Counted from the stretch's first letter, positions 49,101 to 59,923 are shown. The stretch: 64,000 nucleotides of DNA from Nannobrachium achirus (GCA_963921795.1 OY997647.1:49748213-49812212); one strand, 5' to 3'. Notes: generated from the letters alone by a model not told the origin. A program made the numbers and translations.

Positions 49101-50041
49101 CCAAAAATTTGTTTTGCAAGAATCGGCCTCATGGTGGCGCTAGAAGAGGGTCATGTGTGAATTGATGGGTGGAGGTTGTGGTTTGGCAGGCAAGGAGTAT
49201 GTGTGCAAAATTTGGCATGGATCTGGGCAACGGTTGCGGAGATATGAGCAGGGCAAAAGTGTGACGTGTGACAGACAGACAGACAGACTGACTGACTGAC
49301 GGATGGACGGACTCACAGCTGGTCGAGGTTTTGACGGTCGCAATAACATTTATGCTATTTCAATATTACAAGTAATGCACTATTACACTATTTCACCTAT
49401 TACACTACCAGTAAGACTCCCTAATCGGGAGATAAGCGACCGTAGGTCACATGTATACACAATGAGGGCTGTAACTGCCATTGGTTCCTAGTTGTGTGGG
49501 CAATGTGTAGACATACTGTGTACCGATGTGCGTGATTTTAGGGCAAAATCTGTAGGAGCAGTGTCCAAAAATGTGTTTTGCAAGAATCTGCCTCATGGTG
49601 GTGCTAGAAGAGGGCCATGTGAGAAATGAGGGGTGGGGTCTCCGCGTTGCCTTGGCGGACGAATAGGTACCGGCCCCGGCTCTCCCGGACGCTCCTAGCC
49701 CGAGTTACGGCATTTTATGTGAGCTGCAGTGGAGGGGGTCCTCCACTGGGGGCGCCACCACTTTGGCATCCGTTCTGGAGCAGCAGGAGTCGGTGGTCCC
49801 CGGGAATTCCCCGTGAGCAGCCCCGTTGGGGTGGTCATTTGGTCATTTTTGCATATTTGGTCATTTTTTTACATCTGGGGGTCCCCCAGGGACCTGGGGG
49901 TCCCTGGAGGTCCGGGGGTCCTTGGAGGTTGTAGTTTGGCAGGCAAGGAGCGTGTGTGCAAAATTTGGCATGGATCGGGCCAACGGTTGCGGAGATATGA
50001 GCAGGGCAATAGTGTGACGTGTGAGGTGTGACAGACAGAGG

Positions 50042-50072
<31 letters not shown>

Positions 50073-51107
50073 GGACAGTTTGTGCAGGCTGTGATAGTAA
50101 GTAGCGACCTACGGTCGCAATTACACTTATTGCTAACCAGCCATGGACCCCTTTGGAAACCCCTCAGGGACCCCCAGAGGTCCCCGAACCACATTTATTG
50201 CTAACCAGCAATGGACCCCCTTGGAAATCCGTCATGGACCTCAAGAGGTCCCCGAACCACACTTTGGGAACCAGCCATGGCTGTACGTGTACCAGGCTGT
50301 TGTGAACCAGCCATAGAAACCCTGGGGGTCCGCAAACCACACTTTGGGAACCAGCCATGGACCCCCTTGTAAACCCCTCATGGACCCCCTGCCTGCCTGC
50401 ATGTTGATCCTATTACTTGGATGTTAGACTAGCCTACAGCTTTTATTTTGAAGTTGTGTACCATGTGACTTGACACGTGGTCACGTGACATTCATGATGA
50501 CGATTTCTTTCCTGGACTTGAAAATTGAATAATGGGCCTATTTTTTGTTTGTCGGTTCCAAATCAAATAATGCCAAAAAATGAATCACACATTCAAAAAA
50601 TTGAGCAAATTTTAAGCATTTTCCTGATTTTTTTGTGGGCTAGAAAATTGGAAAAATGGGCCCATTTTTTGATTGTTGTAATGGGGTAAGAAATTAAGAA
50701 ATACCTTTTTCAAGATGTTTTTCCTTTGTCGGTTCCAAATCAAATAATGACAAAGACGAATCACACATTTAAAAAATTTAAGCATTTTCCTGATTTTTTT
50801 GCAAGCTAGAAAATTTGAAAAATTGGTCCATTTTTTGATATTCGTAATGTGGTAAAAAAATGAAAAATACCTTTTTTAAAGATGTTTTTCCTTTGTCGGT
50901 TCCAAATCAAATAATGACAAATATGAATCACACATTTAAAAAATTGAAGCATTTTCCTGATTTATTTGCAAGCTAGAAAATTGGAAAAATGAACCAATAT
51001 TTGATTTTATGGGGAGCTAGAAAATTAGAAAATTGAGAGAAAAATGATTTTTTAAAATTGAATTCCTATTGAAAATCTAACGATACTTTAGTACCCTGAC
51101 CTTTTTT
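46198..51107. mobile_element. Giant foldback palindrome, about 4.9 kb
   Basis: The two halves mirror each other from GGTCAGGGTACTAAAGTATC at the left to GATACTTTAGTACCCTGACC at the right, with a centre near 48.55 kb and a spacer of only about 60 bp. In order the arms hold: AT-rich tandem units of about 166 bp (AGCTTGCAAAAAAATCAGGA), a GGGGGTCCATGGCTGGTT block, a GCGACC..GGTCGC hairpin, a GTCAGTCTGTC-type tract, and repeated TTTTGCCCTAAAATCACGCA / GGCGCTA modules. Arm lengths differ (about 2.3 and 2.5 kb) because modules are repeated unequally. No transposase was recognised. It resembles foldback-type DNA elements; superfamily unassigned. Confidence 0.8.
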
Positions 51108-51663
51108 GTTTGTCGGTTCCAAATCAAATAATGCCAAAATATGAATCACACATTCAAAAAATTGAGCAAATTTTAAGCATTTTCCTGTTTTTTTTGTGGG
51201 CTAGAAAATTGGAAAAATGGGCCCATTTTTTGATTGTTGTAATGGGGTAAGAAATTAAGAAATACCTTTTTCAAGATGTTTTTCCTTTGTCGGTTCCAAA
51301 TCAAATAATGACAAAGACGAATCACACATTTAAAAAATTGAAGCATTTTCCTGATTTTTTTGCAAGCTAGAAAATTGGAAAAATTGGTCCATTTTTTGAT
51401 ATTCGTAATGTGGTAAAAAAATGAAAAATACCTTTTTTAAAGATGTTTTTCCTTTGTCGGTTCCAAATCAAATAATGACAAATATGAATCACACATTTAA
51501 AAAATTGAAGCATTTTCCTGATTTTTTTGCAAGCTAGAAAATTGGAAAAATGAACCAATATTTGATTTTATGGGGAGCTAGAAAATTAGAAAATTGAGAG
51601 AAAAATGATTTTTTAAAATTGAATTCCTATTGAAAATCTAACGATACTTTAGTACCCTGACCC
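50540..51663. repeat. Tandem duplication of the palindrome's right end
   Basis: The block at 50540-51102 (starting TTTTTTGTTTGTCGGTTCC) is repeated with very few differences at 51103-51663, period about 563 bp. The outer terminus TTTAGTACCCTGACC therefore occurs twice on this side. Confidence 0.85.
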
Positions 51664-51803
51664 CTGACCTTGATCATGGACTGAATTTCAATATGTGTGT
51701 GCACACCCCTATTAAACTGGGAATGAAATGATTCTGTAGGTTTTCTTTGTCTTTGTTTACTTTCTCAGGGGGGAAATGAATTCAAAAAAGTATTTTCAAT
51801 GCT

Positions 51804-51809
51804 TTTATT
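51804..51809 (-). terminator. Poly(A) signal of the double-forkhead gene
   Basis: AATAAA on the minus strand, 52 bp beyond the stop, in the context TTTAATAAAAGCATTGAAAA. The same context follows the orphan exon at 62148-62153, supporting its age and function. Confidence 0.7.
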
Positions 51810-51860
51810 AAAAAAAATAACAACTGTATGAAGTGAAGTACAGACCAACAATTCTTCAAA

Positions 51861-53836
51861 CTAAAATGATGAATTTACAAATTGGACATTTTGATCTAGA
51901 AGACGCGACTGACAGTAAGCAACTAGCCCCCGAATATCAGGGACCTGTGTGTCCACAGGTGAAGAGTCCCAATTTAACTTCCTCTTCGTTCCAAATGTTC
52001 TCTCTGTGGACGAATCAGGCTTCTGCTCCACTTTGACTGACACACTGGACTCATTCAGGATGGAGTCAATGGAGAAAGAACTGCTGAACTTCACCTCACA
52101 TCTACTGTTAACAGCTTTGCAGGCTGCATATTGAGGAGAGTGGAGAGTTGTGTTGTGATCTGGTGATGGTGGTGGTGTGGTCATCATCTCCTTTCTCACT
52201 AAGGTCAACTCAGGGAACCACCCCAGAATTCCTTCGAAGTGACGACGCACCATCTTTTCTGTTATTTTGCTGTGATCAAGTTTCCAGTAGTTACATGGGG
52301 ACTCTGGGCTAAATGAAATCTGAAAACGAAACAACACTACTGTTAGAATTTGACGATAGCATGGGTAAATAAATCGTATCTACGGTATTAAATAACAGTT
52401 GAAATGTTATTTTTCAAGGAATTTATATATTTACCTTGACAAAACATGCATGGGTTGACAAGCGGACTCTGATGTTGTTCTCAGAAGATTTTGTCCGGAC
52501 CAACCCAAATGATTCCAGTCTGTTCATCAACTGCAGGGGAAAAAAAGTGATATTACAATGAGGTCAACTTTGATTTGATAGCTAATGGGCAGTTCCCTAC
52601 ATGGGGGTCTATAGGCCGGGTACTACTCGCTGAGAGATTAAGGCAAGGACCACGGGGGATTTGTATCCCACACTGGCCTTGCAATGTTGGGAAATGGGAA
52701 ACTGAACGTAAATGTTTAGTGGTATTGTGTGTTTTCTTACCTGACAAAAGGTGAGCATCTTTTCTGGAGCGTCTTGTAAGATGAAGGCGATCATTGCCAA
52801 GTAGGATTTGCACTTGTTGAAGCGTTCTTGCTGAGTTGCACTGGATGGATCAGGACTCATGAACATCCTCTTGGTGGGTCTAGCAGCACCATCACCGGTG
52901 TGATCTGTGCTGCATCCTGTTGTATAACTGGAGTAACTGTAACCTGTACTTTGAACATGGTGTGTGTCCACAGGTGAAGAGTCCCAGGTGAACTTCATCT
53001 TCAGTCCAACGGTTCTCTCTGTGGACCAGTTAGACTTCTGCTCCACTTTGACTGACACACTGGACTCCTCTGACAGAGGAGAGGCTTTGCAGCACAGACC
53101 AGAAGGACTGTCTTTCTTCAGGATGGATTCAATGGAGAAAGAGCTGCTGAACATCTTCTCACATCTACTGTTAACATCTTTGCAGGCTGCAGGAGAGTGG
53201 AGAGTTGTGTAGTGGTCCGGTGGTGGTGTGGTAATCCTATCCTTTATCCCTATGGAGGTAAACTCAGGGAACCACTCCATAACTCCTTTGAGGTGACGAC
53301 ACGCCATCTTTTCTGTTATTTTACTGTGATCAAGTTTCCAGTTGTTCCATGGGTCCGCTGGGCTCATCTGAATCTGAAAATGAAAGCACAGTATAATGTC
53401 AGTATTTGACTAAGCTTAAGTTCAGATATTTACAATTTACATTTATGTATTAGTGAAATGCTTATTTGAGGAATTTATATTTACCTTGACAAAACATGTG
53501 CTGGATGACAAACAGACTCGGATGTTATTCTCAAAGGATCTTGTCCTCATGGACCCAAATGCTTCAAGTCTGCCCATCAACTGGAGAAAAAAATAAATCA
53601 AGTTACAAATTAGGTCTGAAATACTGTTAAGTTAACATAACATTTGATTATATAAACCGTTAGCAGCAGGATTGTCTGTTTCTTACCTGACTAAAGGTGA
53701 GCATCCTGTCCGGAGAGTCTTGTAGGACAAAGGCGATCATTGCCAAGTTGGTTTTGCACTTGTTGAAACTTTCTTGCTGAGTAGCAGTGGGTTGATCATT
53801 GTTGTAAGATAGGTGAGTTCCAATGTTTCCAGGCAT
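51861..53836 (-). CDS. Forkhead protein with two tandem forkhead domains
   Basis: Coding exons: 53687-53836, 53485-53580, 52741-53373, 52435-52530, 51861-52319; all junctions GT-AG, all phase 0; 477 residues. The domain plan is repeated twice. FH1 (about 23-120) starts FNKCKTNLAMIAFVLQDSPD, has helix-3 words NNIRVCLSSSTCFVK and ends NNWKLDHSKITEKM. FH2 (about 267-362) starts FNKCKSYLAMIAFILQDAPE, has NNIRVRLSTHACFVK and ends NYWKLDHSKITEKM. Each is followed by an eh1-like Groucho/TLE motif (SFSIESIL 160-167; SFSIDSIL 406-413), a SUMO-type VKVE (190-193; 420-423) and a WDSSPVDT block. Forkhead proteins are nuclear DNA-binding regulators; the eh1 motifs suggest repression. The subfamily is unclear, with some FoxH1-like wording. 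The 633-nt third exon encodes the end of unit 1 and the start of unit 2 without a stop, so two separate genes are unlikely. The start at 53836 follows a likely acceptor (exon from 53945); an in-frame ATG at 53965 lies in intron. Confidence 0.8.
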
Positions 53837-54902
53837 CTTGTTTTCTGTAGAATGAAGTCCCAGACACAGAGCAGAGGTTTGAGAACTTCTCTCAGTCAGT
53901 AGCTTGTGCTGAATGAGCAGATGTCCAGGTCTCTGGATATAAACCCTGTTGGAACAATAGGACATAGAAAGGTGTGAATTCCTGCTTAATGAGGACCTTT
54001 TCCATATACTGTATGGCTATGATGGTCCAGGGTGGAGCCAATGACCACAATAACAATAGACCATGTCCAACAGATCCTCAGGAGGTACATCTGTATAATT
54101 CTCATGTTTAGTTTTATTTAATAGAATAGAAAATGTTCAAATGTAAGGACACAAATATTTATATGCCATGAGCATCCATATCCAGTAGAATAATATTCTG
54201 AAATATCAATTGAATGGGAAAAGTCTGTAGATTACTTTTACTTTATTTGTTTATTTGAGGTGTACAGCTCAATGAAGTAATTTAGATAGTACTTACTTAG
54301 TATACACACTGTGTAAAGACATCACTGTCTACTCTAAACGTTGTATTGCTGCTGTGAATACAAATGGGAACATTATAGCACATTTATATTCTGACTGTCC
54401 CACAGAACCCACTCTTTCCAATGATAAAGTTCATACACTAAACATTGATGCATATGTCTAATTTATCTCCATACCTCTACTCCACTATACCAGGCAAAAC
54501 TATTAAGCCCTATACTTGACCTACAGGGTCATTTGCTTGTAGATCTGATTATATCTTTTAAAGAAAGTAAAATGTCTAATGCAAACATACTTCTGTTTCT
54601 GAAGTTTACATTTATTGTGTCTCATGTAACTTAATACATTTGTAATGTGCAAATCTCCATCTCTCCAATACTACTAAAGGTGTTTACAATTATACATTAT
54701 CATTTAGATATTCAGCAGACCCTCAAGGACCCCTTCAGGGACCCCCCAAGGACCCATGGGGTTCCCAGGACATCACTTTGAGAATTACTGCACTAGAATA
54801 TATCTTTAGCCACAGATCAGTTTATATGGATGGATGCGAATGTGTTTAAGGAGCACATTTGATCCTTCCTAGGTACATCAAAAAGAACATTGAATTACCT
54901 TG

Positions 54903-55240
54903 TTGTTGAAATGTGCTTTGCAAATCAAACTGGCTTGCCTTGCCAAAGGTCAAATTAACATCTGGTCTCTTTGAAAGGGGATCAATGTCTGAGACAATAG
55001 AAACATTAAATGAGGTTATAATCACTGGAATGCAGTGGTGAAAAATGCAACAACCTTTCTCTTCATGTCTCACTGCTGAAAACAGACCTTTCACACAATT
55101 CACAGTGTAGCCTACAATGTGTGGAATATTCACTTTGGGCTTATACACTGAATGTTTTGGCCCCTGTTCGTGTTTTGGGACAGGGGCCAACGGTGTCGAC
55201 TGCCTAAAACTATGGCGAAAAATGTTTGGTGACTACCTTT
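54903..55240 (-). other. Presumed non-coding first exon and promoter side of the forkhead gene
   Basis: A good donor (CAACAACAAG|GTAATT) ends this block at about 54902. The same block with a good donor (CAACAACAAG|GTAAGC) is conserved in the inverted arm at 59110-59463. Joining it to the next exon does not give a continuous coding frame, so it is read as 5' UTR. Confidence 0.45.
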
Positions 55241-55419
55241 TTTTCGCTGACAACTTGGCCTACGAAATAAGAACTAAATAAAAACTAAGCTGATGACTAA
55301 AACTAAGACAACAAAGTCAACAACAAACTAGACTAAAATGTTATGAACGGACTAGTGGAGAAGAGATCTAGTAGAACTAAAAGACAAGTCATTTTATGTG
55401 TAGTTCTGATGTTGCGCTC

Positions 55420-55496
55420 TGAAAATAGCAGATCTACAAGCTCTCAACATGTCGCAGCACAACGTGTTGTGAGCTTGTAGATCTGCCATTTTCAGC
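55420..55496. repeat. Core hairpin repeat, well formed
   Basis: TGAAAATAGCAGATCTACAA pairs with TTGTAGATCTGCCATTTTCA. Its inner arms (CTCTCAAC against GTTGTGAG) are not fully matched, unlike several other copies. Confidence 0.85.
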
Positions 55497-55877
55497 ATGT
55501 AGTATAAAGTATAAAGCCATTACGACACCATCAAGGCCCACAAAAATGTAGTTGACTAAATAAATCAACTGTAGATTTAGTCAACTAGAATCTTATATTT
55601 AGATGACGCAACGTAAAGTAAAATCTTGTAGATTTGGTGTAGATGGAGGTATCAGTGGATTCAAGTTCATAATTTAACTTGAATGAACTCTAAAGTCAAA
55701 TTGGGTTATTTGCAACACTGCTGTGTATTCTTGTGAATGTGACTGCTGTAAGCCTATGCTGCACATTCAACTGTGATAATTGCTGCTATGAATTAGATAT
55801 GCATATTATGCACATTACCTACACAGGTATATTATGCACATATGCATTGATAAGCTAAGCTAACACCATCATGGACC

Positions 55878-55921
55878 ATCGTTTCATGAACACATTCCAG
55901 TGAATGTGTTCATGAAACGAT
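55878..55921. repeat. Perfect 19-bp hairpin
   Basis: Arms ATCGTTTCATGAACACATT and AATGTGTTCATGAAACGAT pair perfectly around a 6-base loop CCAGTG. It is unrelated to the common hairpin family. Confidence 0.85.
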
Positions 55922-57074
55922 GATCCACACATTCCAGTGATTATCACCTCATCCTGGACTCATGCCCAGGGATAAGCTAATGGGGCATTCAATAAAGTCA
56001 AATATGTGTTGTACATTTACACAGTACAGTACAGTACAAGTACAAGTACAAGTACAGTACATGGTAGTAAAAAATCATAAGATACACCTCATTGTAGAGA
56101 ATACAATTAGACATTAATCATGTATGGACTTTATGAATGGAATGAGTGGGTTCTGTGGGACAGTCAGAATAGAAATGTACTTTATAGTTAATTGGAAAAA
56201 ATATATAAAATGTTTAGACTGTGATGCCTTTACTCTCCATAATAAGATATTTGAATAAGCACATTTGAATGCAATTAATTCCAGATATGTGGTGCAGGGG
56301 GGGGAAAAAAACAGAAGACCTGAGAGGTCTGGATGGTGCATGATATCGTCAAGATCACAAATTTTATATTGCTTTTATAACCAACCGTAATATTTTGGAG
56401 CCAGTGTAAGGATTGAAGAACTGGAGTGATGTGCTCCATGTACTTTCGTGGTATTAGTAAGGAGACGTACAGTAGAATGTGTTATTCAGTAGACTGAAGA
56501 TGAATCCATGCTGGACACGTTTTTTTAAATCCTGCTGTAATTCATCTAATCTATGACTACACGCTAAAGGTTGGTTTGTGAATTTTAACTTGATTGTACA
56601 GTTTACCAATTAGGCCTACCAAACGGCACCCTTGGATATAATGCAACTGCACTTTTGAAAATGTTAATGTTATTATACAGTTCTGGTACGTTAAAGATTG
56701 CACCACAGTATACTTAGGCTACTGCTAGTTAACTCTTAAATGAAATGCACATTGGGATGTGTTTTTATTTATTTGATATATGATGCTTTTTAGATGGTTT
56801 TCTGTTGCACACCAAGTGGCAGTCTGTCCATAACATTTTAATCTGTTGTTGACTTTGTTGTCTTAGCTTTAGTCATCAGCTTAGTTTTTATTTAGTTCTT
56901 ATTTAGTAGGCCTATTAGTGGGAGAAATATGTGAAAAAGGTGTTCACTTCCGGCAGAAAGCGTGAAAATTTGCACCTAGGGGTATTTTTGTGCGCTGAAT
57001 TCAAAAATTGATGGTCCCAAGCACTTTTCTCAAATTCACTTTTCTCTCATTCACTTACCATACAGGGAAAAATA

Positions 57075-57358
57075 CCCCCCAAAAATCTTCTTTAAGTAGC
57101 ATGTGAGGGGTCTATCTAGGGGGTTTTCATGATTCTGAATCCATTCCAAGCATTTAATTTGCACAAAAAACATTCCTTGGGCAATAAATGGACCCCACAA
57201 AACTATGGTTTAGTGATGAGTCATCACTTTTCACAGTTTTGTTGTGTCCATTTCTCTGAAAGGAATGTTTTTCGCGCAAAACAAATGCTTGCAATGGATT
57301 CAGAATCCCGAAAAACACCTAGTTTGACCCCTCACATGCTACTTGAAGAAGATTTTTA
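57075..57358. repeat. Palindrome at the centre of the inverted duplication
   Basis: AAAAATCTTCTTTAAGTAGC at the left mirrors GCTACTTGAAGAAGATTTTT at the right. TGAATCCATT.CAAGCATTT and AAATGCTTGCAATGGATTCA also mirror. The axis is at about 57218, in GTGATGAGTCATCAC. No coding content. Confidence 0.8.
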
Positions 57359-57589
57359 AGCTGGGCCACCAGCTTCGGTAATCAGCTCATTTTCTTTGAC
57401 GACCATTGATTACCTCTTCTGGATAGGCTATTCATGTCACATGGTAGAGCTAAGGGCCAATCGCAGGACAGTACCCCACGAGTGCCCTTCTAGACAATGG
57501 GGGGAAAGAACTGGGCCAATAGCAGTTACATAGAGTATATATAAAAGGAGCAGTTACCGCTCCTCCAGGCTATGGGGAAAATTAGCTGT

Positions 57590-57830
57590 TGGAAAAAGTA
57601 CTCAAATGTTTTACTTAAGTAAAAGTATCGTAAAAGTATCAATACTGCACTGTAGATGGGAAGTAACGAAGTACAAATACTTTGTTACTGTAACAAAGTA
57701 CTTTTTTCAGTACTTTGTACTTTACTGAGTAGTTATTTGTCTGAGTACTTTTTACTTTTATCCGTTACATTTGAACACAAGTATCAGTACTTTTACTCTG
57801 CTACATTTTCAAAACAGGCTCATTACTTTG
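57590..57830. mobile_element. Fragments of the AAGTAC-rich hAT family
   Basis: GGAAAAAGTACTCAAATG, ACTTAAGTAAAAGTATC and GTACTTTTTACTTTTA words repeat those of the elements at 6941-7869. Boundaries are unclear and two pieces appear joined. Confidence 0.55.
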
Positions 57831-58907
57831 GTTTTAATGGTATATAGCCTATTAATGTTGCGCCGGAGCATATCTGAATTATCTGATGCGCATCTGATAG
57901 GCACACACAGTCGCACGCACGCACGCACACACACACACACAGGCACACACGCACAGCAGCAGCAGCAAGCAAGTTCCCAAAAGTTCTTTTTTCGCCAACA
58001 GACAACTCTCTCTGCTTTCCTCTTACCTGCAGCCTGCAGGACATCCTCGACATGTTCCCAAATAAATAAGTCCTTATTTAAACAGTAGGCCTACACAGCT
58101 TCCAATTCCAAACACAGCCTTTGTGATCATTAATCCACCCGTACCGCTGGATTAAGAATTGACGTCTTTTCTCTTTTTGTCTTTCCAGGTGTAGCCTATT
58201 ACAACTCGTTAAGCCTCGTCCGAATGTTTTAAAGTGCACTGATCAATAGAGAGAAGTGTAACATTGTAAGTCTCTGTAGAGAGGTTAAAACGAATCAAAA
58301 CAACTTGAAGCAGTAACATGGGGTATTTTTTTGCTTTACTTGAAGGCATCAGACTAATGACATAAGGTACATTTCTCACCTTAAACAATGAAATGCAGAC
58401 ATGCACGTACTGCTATGTGTTTGAATAGGGAAACCTTATTTATTTATTTTAGCTTTTATTAAAAAATATTAAAATAAGATTTTGTTTGATAATATAAGTT
58501 TTGCCATAATCATGCAGCTTTATTACAATGACACAGCTATAACAGCAATGTTTAAAAATGTTATAGATTACAGTAGTAGACCTATAATCTATAGCCTAAT
58601 TCTTTTTTAATTCATATTATTTTTGTATCCATATCATGATATTAGACTGGATAATTATCGTCTGTGATTTGGGATATTGTACTACATATAGTCCAAGTCC
58701 AAGTCTTATTTGTCCTTTCTCACAATGACATCACTTACAGCAATTCACAGCCGTCTACTGCAGATTTCATCCCACAATATAGTCAGTCAGTGATATGTTC
58801 ACTTTGTCACGCTCATTCAAAGCATTATGGTAACATTGTTAAACGTCCCCGCCTTTTTAACCCAAATGTGACCAGCTTATGTATTGACAATGTGTCAATT
58901 CTTGTTT

Positions 58908-58935
58908 GGGTTAGGGTTAGGGTTAGGGTTAGGGT
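58908..58935 (+). repeat. Interstitial telomere-type repeat
   Basis: Four perfect GGGTTA units plus GGGT, lying about 20 bp before the start of the right arm of the inverted duplication. Confidence 0.9.
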
Positions 58936-58954
58936 CTTTTTTCCCTAGTATGGT

Positions 58955-59585
58955 AAGTGAATGAGAGCCACCAGATCCCATGGGAAAAGTGCTTGGGACC
59001 GTACATTTTTGAATTCAGCGCACAAAAATACCCCTAGGTGCAAATGTTCACGCTTTCTGCCGGAAGTGAACACATTTGCCTTTTTTGTTACATATTTCTC
59101 CCACTATATTTGTCAGCAAAAAAAGGCAGTCGCCAAACATTTTTCGCCATAGTTTTAGGCAGTCGACACCGTTGGCCCCTGTCCCAAAACACGACAGGGG
59201 CCAAAACATTCAGTGTATAAGCCCAAAGTGAATATTCCACACATTGTAGGCTACACTGTGAATTGTGTGAAAGGTCTGTTTTCAGTCATAGCAGTGAGAC
59301 ATGAAGAGAAGAGTTGTTGCATTTCACCACTGCATTCCAGTGATCACCTCATTTAATGTTTCTATTGTCTCAGACATTGATCCCCTTTCAAAGAGACCAG
59401 ATGTTAATTTGACCTATGGCAAGGCAAGCCAGTTTGATTTGTAAATCACATTTCAACAACAAGGTAAGCTAATTCAATGTCCTTAAACACATTAGCATAG
59501 GAATGTATATAGGCTACATACATTCACACTGATCCATTATAAACTAATCTGTGGCTAAAGTAAAGATATATTCTTAGTGCAGTAA
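58955..59585. repeat. Right arm of the inverted duplication, 5' part
   Basis: 58955-59105 is the reverse complement of about 56920-57075 (shared words CACCTAGGGGTATTTTTGTG and CTTTCTGCCGGAAGTG). 59110-59480 is the reverse complement of about 54880-55240. Divergence is modest, with small indels. The segment ends near 59585, where a 320-bp block begins that is instead a direct repeat of 56200-56510. Confidence 0.8.
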
Positions 59586-59923
59586 TTGGAAAACACATAT
59601 ACAATTTTTAGACTGTGATGCCTTTGCTCTCCATAATAGAATATTTGAATAAGCACATTTGAATTCAATTAATTCCAGATATGTGGTGCAGAAAAAAACA
59701 AAAACAACGGAAAACAGACCTTTCCCAGAGGACCTGAGAGGTCTGGATGGTGCATGATATCGTCACAAGATTACACATTTTATATTGCTTTTATAACCAA
59801 CCGTAATATTTTGGAGCCAGTGTAAGGATTGAAGAACAACTGGAGTGATGTGCTCCATGTACTTTCGTGGTATTAGTAAGGAGACGTAGAATGTGTTATT
59901 CAGTAGACTGAGATGAATGGACA

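Larger units (their letters stand above)
55254..56915. mobile_element. Inserted element with about 60-bp inverted ends
   Basis: Ends GGCCTACGAAATAAGAAC and GTTCTTATTTAGTAGGCC extend into mirrored AACTAAGCTGATGACTAAA and TTTAGTCATCAGCTTAGTT. The copy of this locus in the right arm (near 59100) lacks the insertion and reads straight from GCTGACAA into AGTGGGAG, giving an empty site. A hairpin copy is nested at 55420-55496. No transposase was recognised. Confidence 0.75.

Noticed and set aside
51861-53836. Two separate single-domain forkhead genes in tandem
   Set aside because: The exon at 52741-53373 encodes the end of one domain and the start of the next in one open frame with standard splice sites at both ends and no stop, so one gene is the simpler reading.
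54846-55190. 114-codon minus-strand frame as a coding first exon of the forkhead gene
   Set aside because: Splicing from its donor to the next exon puts it out of frame with the forkhead domain, and the sequence shows no protein character.
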